9,892 nt of DNA from DATIJJ01 sp039936115 (GCA_039936115.1 JBDTIZ010000094.1:1-9892); one strand, 5' to 3'; counted from the first letter of the stretch, positions 1-7,222 are shown. Translations and numbers: made by a program. Notes: a model not told the origin generated them from the letters alone.

Positions 1-19
1 ATTATTTCTTCGTTCGAGT

Positions 20-45
20 GGGCGAACACACAGGTTCGCCCCTAC
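20..45. repeat. Palindromic repeat, copy C, just downstream of sucD
   Basis: A near-palindrome with perfect 8-bp arms, GGGCGAAC and GTTCGCCC, around a 6-nt spacer, followed by CCTAC. It differs from copy A (6419-6445, opposite orientation) at one base in the shared 26 positions. It starts about 20 nt after the sucD stop, so the mRNA could fold into a hairpin there. No U-run follows, so it is not a classical intrinsic terminator; a role in 3'-end stability or processing is possible. Confidence 0.8.
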
Positions 46-64
46 AAAAATCGCGATGAGATGT

Positions 65-949
65 TTAAGCTTTCGCAGTTTGCAATACTTTCGCTACGGC
101 TTTACCAATCTCCGCAGGTGAACGCACTGTATAAACACCAGCTGCTTCCAGCGCCGCAAATTTTTCTGCTGCAGTACCTTTTCCGCCAGCAATAATAGCG
201 CCAGCATGACCCATGCGTTTGCCTTCTGGTGCGGTTACGCCTGCGATATAAGAAACAACCGGTTTGGTCACATGCTTTTTGATGTAGTCAGCAGCTTCAT
301 CTTCAGCAGTTCCACCGATTTCGCCCACCATAACAATAATTTCTGTTTGTGGATCTTTTTCAAAAAGAGCTAGAACATCGATAAAGTTAGTGCCTGGAAT
401 AGGATCGCCACCGATACCTACGCAAGTACTTTGACCCAAACCGAGTTCAGTTGTTTGTTTCACGGCTTCATACGTTAATGTGCCTGAGCGTGACACAATA
501 CCGACTTTACCTGGCATGTGAATCTGGCCTGGCATAATACCGATTTTACATTCGCCTGGCGTGATCACACCTGGGCAGTTAGGGCCGATTAAACGAACAT
601 GCGGATAATTTGCCATAAATGCTTTCACATCTAGCATATCCAGTGTTGGAATGCCTTCTGTGATACAGATGATGAGTTTAATGCCACCTTCAACAGCCTC
701 AATGATGGAATCTTTGCAAAACGGCGCCGGTACATAAATCACCGAAGCATCCGCTTTAGTCGCAAGATAAGCTTCTCTAACCGTATTAAAAACGGGCAAG
801 CCTAAATGGGTTTGACCACCTTTTTCTGGCGTCACACCGCCAACCATTTTGGTTCCGTAAGCAATCGCTTGTTCGGAGTGAAATGTCCCCTGCTTTCCGG
901 TAAATCCTTGGCAAATCACTTTCGTGTTTTTGTTAATTAATATACTCAT
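65..949 (-). CDS. sucD: Succinyl-CoA synthetase (ADP/GDP-forming), alpha subunit
   Basis: Alpha subunit of succinyl-CoA ligase, the cytoplasmic cycle enzyme that turns succinyl-CoA, phosphate and NDP into succinate, CoA and NTP. The product is 294 residues (E. coli about 289). The N-terminal half is a Rossmann-type CoA-binding domain (GFTGKQGT near 16-22, GPNCPGVITPGECKIG near 122-137). The C-terminal half is the ligase domain with the phosphohistidine motif GHAGAIIAGGKGTA, placing the phosphorylated histidine at H248, equivalent to E. coli H246/247. The motif EIGGTAEDEAA near 210-220 is also typical. The ATG at 949 has an AGAGGG ribosome site a few bases upstream. It is last in the cluster, 58 nt after sucC, its obligate partner. 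No frameshift or truncation is seen, and identity is certain from the motifs. Confidence 0.98.
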   Translation of the reverse strand: MSILINKNTKVICQGFTGKQGTFHSEQAIAYGTKMVGGVTPEKGGQTHLGLPVFNTVREAYLATKADASVIYVPAPFCKDSIIEAVEGGIKLIICITEGIPTLDMLDVKAFMANYPHVRLIGPNCPGVITPGECKIGIMPGQIHMPGKVGIVSRSGTLTYEAVKQTTELGLGQSTCVGIGGDPIPGTNFIDVLALFEKDPQTEIIVMVGEIGGTAEDEAADYIKKHVTKPVVSYIAGVTAPEGKRMGHAGAIIAGGKGTAAEKFAALEAAGVYTVRSPAEIGKAVAKVLQTAKA

Positions 950-980
950 AAAACCCTCTGAAACTCATCTAAAAGTCGGT

Positions 981-999
981 GAGCACATATGCTGTGCTC
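981..999 (-). other. Hairpin between sucC and sucD
   Basis: GAGCACA and TGTGCTC form a perfect 7-bp stem with a 5-nt loop in the 58-nt sucC-sucD spacer. No U-run follows on the minus strand, so termination is unlikely. It ends about 30 nt before the sucD start and leaves the sucD ribosome site free. Its sequence is unrelated to the other palindromes here. Confidence 0.6.
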
Positions 1000-1007
1000 T
1001 TAATTAT

Positions 1008-2171
1008 TTATGCGCCCGCTGCATGAACTACTTTTTTAGCGGCATCTGTAAAACTTTCTGCTGCAATGATATTCAAACCACTTTGGCTCAGTTTTTTTGC
1101 GCCTAATTCAGCATTATTGCCTTCAAGACGAACGATAACAGGAAGCTTAGTTCCCACTTCAGACACAGCACCGATAATGCCGTCTGCAATCAAATCACAA
1201 CGAACGATTCCACCAAAGATGTTAACTAAAATGGCTTTCACATTTTTATCGGATAAAATAATTTTGAACGCTTCAGTAACACGTTCTTTAGTCGCACCGC
1301 CGCCAACGTCTAGGAAGTTTGCTGGATTGCCGCCTTGCAATTTAACCAAGTCCATTGTTGCCATTGCTAAACCCGCACCATTTACCATGCAACCAATGTT
1401 ACCATCGAGTGCGATATAATTTAGTTCCCAGTCACGTGCACGATTTTCACGTTCATCTTCTTGTGTGGTATCGCGCATTGCACGGAGTTCAGGTTGGCGA
1501 TACATTGCGTTGTCATCGATATTAATTTTGCAATCTAGACAGAGTAAATCGCCTTGTTTTGTCACAACCAAAGGATTGATTTCTAATAAACTTAAATCAG
1601 TTTCTTCAAACATTTTGCCAAGGCCTAATAATAGCTTGGTGAATTGTTTGATTTGATCACCGACTAATCCGAGGGCAAAACTTAATTGGCGTGCTTGAAA
1701 AGGTTGAACACCTACCAACGGATCTACGGTGACGGTAAGAATTTTTTCAGGTGTTTCATGTGCTATTTTTTCGATTTCAACACCGCCTTCGGTTGAAGCC
1801 ATGAAGACAATACGTTGTTTTGAGCGATCAATTACCGCGCCTAAATAAAGCTCTCTCGCAATATCAGAAGGTTCTTCAATCATAACTTGATTGACGGGTT
1901 GGCCTTCGGCAGTGGTTTGGATAGTCACTAAACGCGTGCCTAATAAACTTTTTGCAACTTGTGCCAATTCTTCTTTGCTGGAAACGATTTTAACGCCACC
2001 CGCTTTTCCGCGGCCGCCTGCATGAACTTGGGCTTTGACAACCCAGCGCTTGGTATTCATATTCCCGGCAATGCTTAGTGCATCTTCAACATTGCGTGCA
2101 ACGTCATTGTGTGGAACGGGTAGACCGTATTTTGCTAATAGTTGCTTAGCTTGGTATTCATGTAAGTTCAT
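1008..2171 (-). CDS. sucC: Succinyl-CoA synthetase, beta subunit
   Basis: Beta (nucleotide-binding, ATP-grasp) subunit of succinyl-CoA ligase; it pairs with SucD in the cytoplasm. The product is 387 residues, against 388 in E. coli. The N-terminus MNLHEYQAKQLL is the family signature. The ATP-grasp part includes K46 and the glycine loop AGGRGKAGG (51-59). LEINPLVVT puts E197 and N199, and LDCKINIDDNA puts D213, at the E. coli Mg/nucleotide-binding positions. The C-terminal CoA-ligase domain shows GCMVNGAGLAMATMD (260-274), FLDVGGGA (286-293) and NIFGGIVRCD (318-327). The ATG at 2171 is supported by an AGGA ribosome site 8 nt upstream. It lies 95 nt after sucB, the longest spacer inside the suc half, and that spacer holds a hairpin and a TATAAT box. 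Confidence 0.98.
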   Translation of the reverse strand: MNLHEYQAKQLLAKYGLPVPHNDVARNVEDALSIAGNMNTKRWVVKAQVHAGGRGKAGGVKIVSSKEELAQVAKSLLGTRLVTIQTTAEGQPVNQVMIEEPSDIARELYLGAVIDRSKQRIVFMASTEGGVEIEKIAHETPEKILTVTVDPLVGVQPFQARQLSFALGLVGDQIKQFTKLLLGLGKMFEETDLSLLEINPLVVTKQGDLLCLDCKINIDDNAMYRQPELRAMRDTTQEDERENRARDWELNYIALDGNIGCMVNGAGLAMATMDLVKLQGGNPANFLDVGGGATKERVTEAFKIILSDKNVKAILVNIFGGIVRCDLIADGIIGAVSEVGTKLPVIVRLEGNNAELGAKKLSQSGLNIIAAESFTDAAKKVVHAAGA

Positions 2172-2210
2172 CGGGTTTTCCTGCTTATTTTAAGGTAACA
2201 ATACTCAAAT

Positions 2211-2239
2211 ATTATAGAGGCACGCGGTTTACGTGCCCC
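2211..2239 (-). promoter_or_regulatory. Hairpin followed by a TATAAT box in the sucB-sucC spacer
   Basis: Read on the minus strand, GGGGCACG (2232-2239) can pair with CGTGCCTC (2217-2224) as an 8-bp RNA stem including one G-U pair, with a 7-nt loop. TATAAT (2211-2216) follows directly. No acceptable -35 hexamer sits 16-18 nt upstream of it, so promoter activity for sucCD is only a possibility. The hairpin lies about 30 nt past the sucB stop and lacks a downstream U-run. Confidence 0.45.
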
Positions 2240-2267
2240 CAGACAATGCGCAAATACTAATGCAGAA

Positions 2268-3452
2268 TTAGATTTCAAGCAACAGACGAGCTGGATCTTC
2301 TAGTAATTCTTTGATTGCAACCAAGAAAGTCACTGAGTCTTTGCCGTCAATAATGCGGTGATCGTAGGACATTGCCACATACATCATGGGACGAATGACA
2401 ACTTGACCGTTTTCAGCGATGGGACGTTGATCGATTTTATGCATCCCTAAAATGGCGCTTTGTGGTGAATTCAAAATAGGCGTTGAAAGTAATGAACCGA
2501 ATACACCGCCATTGGTAATAGTGAACGTGCCACCTTGCATTTCGTCTAATGTTAGCTTGCCGCTACGCGCTTTGTTAGCATATTCAGCGATCTTGTTTTC
2601 GATTTCTGCCATGCTCATTTGGTCAGCGTCACGTAAAACAGGAACCACTAGTCCTCTTTCAGTTGAAACTGCGACACCAATATCAAAGTAGCCATGATAC
2701 ACAATATCGTTACCGTCGATTGAGGCATTAACGGTCGGATTTCGCTTCAAGGCTTCGACTGCTGCCTTGACGAAAAATGACATAAAACCTAAACGAGCAT
2801 TATGGGTTTTTTCAAATTTTTCTTTATAACGATTACGCAAATCAATCACATGTTGTAGATTAATTTCGTTGAAAGTCGTGAGCATCGCGGTCGTTTGTGA
2901 GACTTCAAGCAAACGTTCTGCAATTCGCGTACGAATTCGCGTCATTGGGACACGTTTTTCTGTACGTGCGCCAGTGCCAGTTGTTGCGACTGGAGTTGAA
3001 CCTTTTCCAACAACGTTAAGTACATTTTCTTTCGTCAGGCGTCCATCTTTACCGGTCCCTTTGATTCCTGATACATCAACATCATGTTCAGCAACAACAC
3101 GACGCACAGATGGACTCAATGTTTCTGCAGATTTATTAGTGGATGCAGGTGCGGCTGTTTTTTCTGGTTCTTTTGCAGTCGCAGCTGGCGCTGTTTTTTC
3201 AGCAGTCGCACTAGCACCTACTTCAATAATAGCGACAATCTCATTTGCTTTCACGGTTTCACCGCTAGGCTTAATGATTTCTTTCAAAATTCCGTCAGCA
3301 GGTGCCGGTACTTCAAGCATTACTTTATCTGTTTCAAGATCAACAAGATTTTCATCGCGAGTGACGCGATCGCCGGCTTTTTTATGCCATGTTGCAATCG
3401 TTGCATCAGCAACGGATTCAGGCAACATAGGAACTTTTACTTCGATTGTCAT
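2268..3452 (-). CDS. sucB: Dihydrolipoyllysine-residue succinyltransferase, E2 of 2-oxoglutarate dehydrogenase
   Basis: E2o core of the 2-oxoglutarate dehydrogenase complex, moving the succinyl group from E1o to CoA through a swinging lipoyl arm. The protein is 394 residues from the chosen start. Domains: one lipoyl domain (about 1-77) with the lipoylated K43 in ETDKVMLE; an Ala/Thr/Lys/Glu-rich flexible linker (about 79-111); a peripheral-subunit-binding domain (about 112-148, SPSVRRVVAEHDVDVSGIKG); a second linker; and the catalytic domain (about 167-394) with SYDHRIIDGKDSV giving H365 and D369, the same distance from the C-terminus as the E. coli pair. An in-frame ATG at 3467 would add MKERL, but it overlaps the ribosome site; the ATG at 3452 has AAGGA 7 nt upstream, so it is preferred. 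It lies 33 nt after sucA. A single lipoyl domain and the sucA neighbour favour E2o over pyruvate dehydrogenase E2. Confidence 0.97.
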   Translation of the reverse strand: MTIEVKVPMLPESVADATIATWHKKAGDRVTRDENLVDLETDKVMLEVPAPADGILKEIIKPSGETVKANEIVAIIEVGASATAEKTAPAATAKEPEKTAAPASTNKSAETLSPSVRRVVAEHDVDVSGIKGTGKDGRLTKENVLNVVGKGSTPVATTGTGARTEKRVPMTRIRTRIAERLLEVSQTTAMLTTFNEINLQHVIDLRNRYKEKFEKTHNARLGFMSFFVKAAVEALKRNPTVNASIDGNDIVYHGYFDIGVAVSTERGLVVPVLRDADQMSMAEIENKIAEYANKARSGKLTLDEMQGGTFTITNGGVFGSLLSTPILNSPQSAILGMHKIDQRPIAENGQVVIRPMMYVAMSYDHRIIDGKDSVTFLVAIKELLEDPARLLLEI

Positions 3453-3456
3453 GAGT

Positions 3457-3464
3457 CTTTCCTT
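3457..3464 (-). promoter_or_regulatory. Ribosome binding site that fixes the sucB start
   Basis: The minus strand reads AAGGAAAG here, with the AAGGA core at 3460-3464, 7 nt before the ATG at 3452. The alternative in-frame ATG at 3465-3467 overlaps this core and has only A/T-rich sequence upstream with no Shine-Dalgarno match. The homologous N-terminus (MTIEVKVPMLPES) also fits the downstream start. Confidence 0.75.
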
Positions 3465-3485
3465 CATTTGTATAATTTAAAATTT

Positions 3486-6302
3486 TTATTGAGTTAATGC
3501 AGCCATTACCAGTTCTTCTTGCTCTTTTAAGTGTACAGATAAATAGCCTACTGCCGGTGATGCAGATGCTGCTCTTCCTGCATAACTTAATACTTGTTTA
3601 CTGTCTAAACAAGCTAAGAGATGATGTTGGCTGCTAAACCAAGCGCCTTGATTCATCGGTTCTTCTTGGCACCAGATAATTTTTTTCGCTTGCTTATAAG
3701 CGGCAAGAATTTCTTTTAGCTGTTCTTCTGGAAATGGATAAAGCTGTTCGACACGTATGATCGCGACATTATCAAGTTTTTGCGTGCGACGTTTGTCTAA
3801 TAAATCGTAATAAACTTTTCCGCTGCAAATGACCACTCGATCAACTATTTTGCTATCGATGTTGTCAATTTCTGGAATCACATTTTGAAATTCACCATTC
3901 GCCAAATCATCCAGTGTTGATGTTGCTAAGGGATGACGCAATAAACTTTTTGGTGTCATGACAATCAGTGGTTTACGGTATGGACGTACCATTTGCCGAC
4001 GTAGCATGTGGAATGTTTGTGCTGGCGTTGTTGGTACACAAACTTGCATATTGTTTTGTGCGCATAATTGCAAATAACGTTCTAAACGCGCAGAAGAATG
4101 TTCTGGGCCTTGTCCTTCATAACCATGCGGTAAGAACATCACTAAGCCGCATAATCTACCCCATTTTTGTTCGCCTGAGCTAATGAATTGATCAAATACC
4201 ACTTGCGCACCATTCGCAAAATCACCAAATTGTGCTTCCCAAATAACTAAATTATTGGGTTCTGCTGAAGCATAACCATATTCGAATGCTAATACGGCTT
4301 CTTCAGATAATAATGAATCAATAAGATTAATTTGAACTTGGTTTGGAGAAATATGGCTAAGTGGAATGTAAAGTTCATCTGTATTTTGATCATGTAATAC
4401 GGCATGACGGTGTGAAAATGTTCCGCGACAAGAATCTTGGCCGCATAAACGAATGGGATAACCTTGGTCAAGCAGCGTTGCATACGCCATAATTTCAGCG
4501 TATCCCCAATTTAAAGGTTGCTCGCCATTTGTCATTTTTTGTCGTGTTTCAATTAATTTTTTGACTTGTTGTTGCAAGACAAAATTTTCTGGAATGGTAT
4601 CTAGTTTGTCACCAATCTCTTTTAATTTGCTTAGTGGGACTGCAGTGTTTGCTTTGACTGTCCAGGGTTGGTCGACAAAAGGTTCCCATGAGTTGGAAAA
4701 TTCGTAAGTTGAATTGCCTTCAAGAACGTCAACTACGCTTTTACCGATATCGAGTTGATTGCGATAATTATCAACAAGTTGTTTCTCTTGATTGTTATCA
4801 ATCACATTTTCAGCAACGAGTTTATTTGCATAGAGTGCAGCTGTTGTCGGTAATGCTTTGATAACTTTGTACATAATCGGCTGTGTTGCGGATGGTTCAT
4901 CTGCTTCATTATGGCCGTGACGGCGATAACACACTAAATCGATCACAATGTCTTTTTTAAATTGTGCGCGATAATCAACTGCTAATTTAGCAGCAAAAAC
5001 GACAGCTTCTGGATCATCACTATTCACATGTAAAATAGGTGCATCCACCATTTTTGCAACATCTGTGCAATACCAACCTGAGCGCGCGTCTTTTGGATTG
5101 CTGGTCGTAAATCCAACTTGATTATTAATAACAAGATGAATGGATCCACCGACAGTGAACCAACGTGCTTGTGACATGTTAAATGTTTCCATGACAACAC
5201 CTTGGCCCGCAAATGCAGCATCGCCATGAATTTGAATTGGCATGACAAGTTTTTGTTGGGTGTCTCGACGTCTACGTTGTCTTGAACGAACGGATCCTTG
5301 CACAACAGGTGATACAATTTCTAGATGCGAAGGATTAAACGCAAGCGCCAAATGAATCGCGCCATATTTAGTATTAATATCGGAGGAATAACCCATGTGA
5401 TATTTCACGTCACCAGAATTATTGTTTGCAATTCCTTTTCCTTCAAAGCCAGCAAATACTTTTGCCGGTTCTTTTCCTAACACGTTAACCAGTACGTTTA
5501 AACGACCGCGGTGTGCCATTCCAATAATAATTTCTTTAATACCAGTTTCTGCACCGCGATTTACAATGGTATCTAATAAGGGAATTAAGCTATCTCCGCC
5601 CTCGAGTGAAAAACGTTTTTGCCCGACGTATTTAAAACCAATATATTTTTCTAAACCATCGGCTACGACTAAGCGATCAAGAATACGTAATTTTTCTTCT
5701 TTAGGAACAGAAAACACCGGCCACAGTTGTTCCATGCGCTGTTGTATCCATGCCACTTCTTCCAAGTGGGGGATATGCATGTATTCAATACCAATCGTTC
5801 CGCAATAGGTTGTGCGTAATGTTTGATAAATTTCGCCAAGTGTCGCAGAGGATTTTCTTAAAGCGGTTAAGGAATCTGCATCAAATACTGTTTTAAGATC
5901 AACATCACTGAAACCATAATAACTCAGATCTAGTGTGGGATTTTTTCCGCCATTGTATAAACCTAGCGGATCTATTTTTGCAAGCAAGTGTCCAAAACTA
6001 CGGTAAGCTGTGATTAAGTCGATAACTTTTTCTTGTTGACGTTCATGGTGCGCGCTAAATGTTTCATTTGAACCATACCGCGCAGGTTGTCGTACTTGTT
6101 GTGCAAAGTAATCACGAATATCGGCATGCGAAATATCGGAGCTTGATGATATCTGTTTAAAATAATTTTGCCATTCTGGTGTGACTTCATCGGGTGATTT
6201 AAGATAGGTTTCAAATAGATTTTCGATATAAGCTTCATTGCCACCGGAAAGGTAGGAGTCTTGTTGTAATTCTTGCATGGAGCGTTGTTGTTTCGTTTTC
6301 AT
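3486..6302 (-). CDS. sucA: 2-oxoglutarate dehydrogenase E1 component (thiamine diphosphate dependent)
   Basis: E1o decarboxylates 2-oxoglutarate and succinylates the lipoyl group of SucB. The protein is 938 residues from the chosen ATG (E. coli 933). Near the N-terminus, DSYLSGGNEAYIENLFETYL matches the E. coli segment that helps bind E2o. Catalytic histidines are H264 (GMAHRGRLNVL) and H302 (KYHMGYSSD), each four residues beyond E. coli H260 and H298. The thiamine-diphosphate motif runs from GD (360-361, HGDAAFAGQG) to NN (393-394, INNQVGF). The C-terminal half carries HGYEGQGPEHSSARLERYLQ, typical of the family. An upstream in-frame ATG at 6353 would add 17 residues encoded by a palindromic repeat, so it is rejected. 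The ATG at 6302 has a weak AGACGG-type ribosome site 8 nt away; M9 (6278) has none. The start is likely but not certain. Confidence 0.96.
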   Translation of the reverse strand: MKTKQQRSMQELQQDSYLSGGNEAYIENLFETYLKSPDEVTPEWQNYFKQISSSSDISHADIRDYFAQQVRQPARYGSNETFSAHHERQQEKVIDLITAYRSFGHLLAKIDPLGLYNGGKNPTLDLSYYGFSDVDLKTVFDADSLTALRKSSATLGEIYQTLRTTYCGTIGIEYMHIPHLEEVAWIQQRMEQLWPVFSVPKEEKLRILDRLVVADGLEKYIGFKYVGQKRFSLEGGDSLIPLLDTIVNRGAETGIKEIIIGMAHRGRLNVLVNVLGKEPAKVFAGFEGKGIANNNSGDVKYHMGYSSDINTKYGAIHLALAFNPSHLEIVSPVVQGSVRSRQRRRRDTQQKLVMPIQIHGDAAFAGQGVVMETFNMSQARWFTVGGSIHLVINNQVGFTTSNPKDARSGWYCTDVAKMVDAPILHVNSDDPEAVVFAAKLAVDYRAQFKKDIVIDLVCYRRHGHNEADEPSATQPIMYKVIKALPTTAALYANKLVAENVIDNNQEKQLVDNYRNQLDIGKSVVDVLEGNSTYEFSNSWEPFVDQPWTVKANTAVPLSKLKEIGDKLDTIPENFVLQQQVKKLIETRQKMTNGEQPLNWGYAEIMAYATLLDQGYPIRLCGQDSCRGTFSHRHAVLHDQNTDELYIPLSHISPNQVQINLIDSLLSEEAVLAFEYGYASAEPNNLVIWEAQFGDFANGAQVVFDQFISSGEQKWGRLCGLVMFLPHGYEGQGPEHSSARLERYLQLCAQNNMQVCVPTTPAQTFHMLRRQMVRPYRKPLIVMTPKSLLRHPLATSTLDDLANGEFQNVIPEIDNIDSKIVDRVVICSGKVYYDLLDKRRTQKLDNVAIIRVEQLYPFPEEQLKEILAAYKQAKKIIWCQEEPMNQGAWFSSQHHLLACLDSKQVLSYAGRAASASPAVGYLSVHLKEQEELVMAALTQ

Positions 6303-6331
6303 TTGGATAACCGTCTTTTGTTTTATGTTGT

Positions 6332-6360
6332 GTGGGTCATTGCGAAGCAACATTGCCCAC
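6332..6360. repeat. Short interspersed palindrome upstream of sucA
   Basis: Outer arms GTGGG (6332-6336) and CCCAC (6356-6360) enclose an inner TTGC-GAA-GCAA stem (6340-6350). On the minus strand it reads TTGCTTCGCAATGAC, which resembles a shortened form of the dispersed GCTTCG...CGCAATGAC palindromes of many proteobacterial genomes. If translated in the sucA frame it gives LRNDPHN, a typical artefact of such repeats. It ends 30 nt before the sucA ATG at 6302. Confidence 0.55.
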
Positions 6361-6418
6361 GTTTTATTTAAATTCTTTTGCTCTTGTTTCTTACCACGTT
6401 TGAATTGTCTATCGCTTT

Positions 6419-6445
6419 GTAGGGGCGAACCTATGTGTTCGCCCT
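6419..6445. repeat. Palindromic repeat, copy A, in the sdhB-sucA spacer
   Basis: A 27-bp element with perfect 8-bp arms GGGCGAAC and GTTCGCCC, 6-nt spacer CTATGT and a leading GTAG. Copy B (6482-6508) is its inverted repeat with 26 of 27 positions identical. Copy C lies beyond sucD. Confidence 0.85.
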
Positions 6446-6481
6446 GCTGCCTTAATATGTAATGCTAATTCTTCGATAAAG

Positions 6482-6508
6482 AGGGCGAACACATAGATTC
6501 GCCCCTAC
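6482..6508. repeat. Palindromic repeat, copy B, 12 nt after the sdhB stop
   Basis: Inverted copy of the 6419-6445 element, differing by one base (C to T). That change slightly spoils its own internal arm (GGGCGAAC against ATTCGCCC), but in RNA it becomes a G-U pair with copy A. The element begins just after the sdhB stop codon. Confidence 0.85.
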
Positions 6509-6520
6509 AAAAGTCTGCAG

Positions 6521-7222
6521 CTACCCCGCGTCTTTCACCATTAAATTTTTAATATGGCTAATCGCTTTAGTCGGATTTAATCCCTTAGGACAAACATCCA
6601 CACAATTCATAATTCCTCTGCAACGGAATACGCTGAAAGGATCAGATAAATCAGCTAAACGTTCGACTGTTGCTGTGTCGCGGCTGTCAACAATGAAGCG
6701 ATAGGCTTGTAACAATCCTGCTGGCCCAATAAATTTATCTGGATTCCACCAAAAGGATGGACATGACGTTGAACAACAAGCGCAAAGAATGCATTCGTAC
6801 AAACCATCTAGTTTTGCACGTTCTTCTGGTGATTGAAGGCGTTCTTTGGCGGGAACAGGATCACTATTTTGTAAATAAGGTTTTACTTTTTCGAACTGTT
6901 TGTAGAACTGGGTCATATCGACTACTAAATCGCGCACGATCGGTAATCCCGGCAAGGGTCGAATGACAATAGGTTCTTTTAATGACGATAAATGGGTTGT
7001 ACATGCCAAACCATTTTTTCCATTCATATTCATGCCATCGGAACCACATACACCTTCGCGGCAGGAACGACGGAATGTGACAGTGTCATCTAGCATATTT
7101 TTAATGATGATCAAGGCATCAAGAACCATAAAGCAATTATGCTTTTCAACATCCACATTAAATTCTTGCATGTATGGTTTTTTATCGGTTTCTGGGTTGT
7201 AGCGATAAAGTGAAAAACGCAT
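6521..7222 (-). CDS. sdhB: Succinate dehydrogenase iron-sulfur subunit
   Basis: Iron-sulfur subunit that carries electrons from the SdhA flavin to ubiquinone at the membrane; 233 residues (E. coli 238). The plant-ferredoxin-type N-terminal domain has the [2Fe-2S] ligands C54, C59, D62 and C74 in SCREGVCGSDG and GLACTT. Asp at the third position is the enterobacterial pattern. The C-terminal domain holds the [4Fe-4S] ligands C144, C147, C150 and C211, and the [3Fe-4S] ligands C154, C201 and C207. Each is five residues below its E. coli counterpart. The motif SFWWNPDKFIGPAGLLQAYRF (about 156-176) is also diagnostic. The ATG at 7222 has an AAGGGG ribosome site that overlaps the sdhA stop codon, so translation is probably coupled. 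The stop (TAG) is 12 nt before a palindromic repeat. Confidence 0.98.
   Translation of the reverse strand: MRFSLYRYNPETDKKPYMQEFNVDVEKHNCFMVLDALIIIKNMLDDTVTFRRSCREGVCGSDGMNMNGKNGLACTTHLSSLKEPIVIRPLPGLPIVRDLVVDMTQFYKQFEKVKPYLQNSDPVPAKERLQSPEERAKLDGLYECILCACCSTSCPSFWWNPDKFIGPAGLLQAYRFIVDSRDTATVERLADLSDPFSVFRCRGIMNCVDVCPKGLNPTKAISHIKNLMVKDAG

Larger units (their letters stand above)
6415..6512 (-). other. Long inverted repeat able to fold into a 31-bp RNA stem between sdhB and sucA
   Basis: Arms 6415-6445 and 6482-6512 are complementary over 31 positions, counting two G-U pairs in the minus-strand transcript; the loop is 36 nt (6446-6481). It is made of repeat copies A and B with short flanks. 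It sits between the succinate dehydrogenase and 2-oxoglutarate dehydrogenase halves of the cluster. No U-run follows, so a double-strand-specific ribonuclease target or a 3'-end-protecting structure is more plausible than a terminator. The rest of the 218-nt spacer is A/T-rich without a strong promoter. Confidence 0.7.

Noticed and set aside
1..64. Intrinsic terminator after sucD
   Set aside because: The palindrome is present but is not followed by a U-run on the minus strand; the real terminator may lie outside the window.
924..3497. Plus-strand open frames opposite sucC, sucB and the start of sucB (60-203 codons)
   Set aside because: They lie antisense to clearly conserved genes, have no recognisable domains and biased compositions, and are explained by the coding strand's codon use.
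6303..6353. N-terminal extension of SucA from the ATG at 6353
   Set aside because: The added residues are encoded by a palindromic repeat, there is no ribosome site, and homologous proteins begin near residue 18 of this form.
6446..6481. Possible promoter in the loop of the long inverted repeat (TTTATC, 17 nt, TATTAA on the minus strand)
   Set aside because: The match to consensus is weak in both hexamers and A/T-rich sequence gives such hits by chance.
6419..6508. The pair of facing repeats as a miniature transposon with terminal inverted repeats, or as a CRISPR remnant
   Set aside because: No target-site duplication is evident at the flanks, the third copy stands alone, and two inverted units with one spacer are not a CRISPR array.
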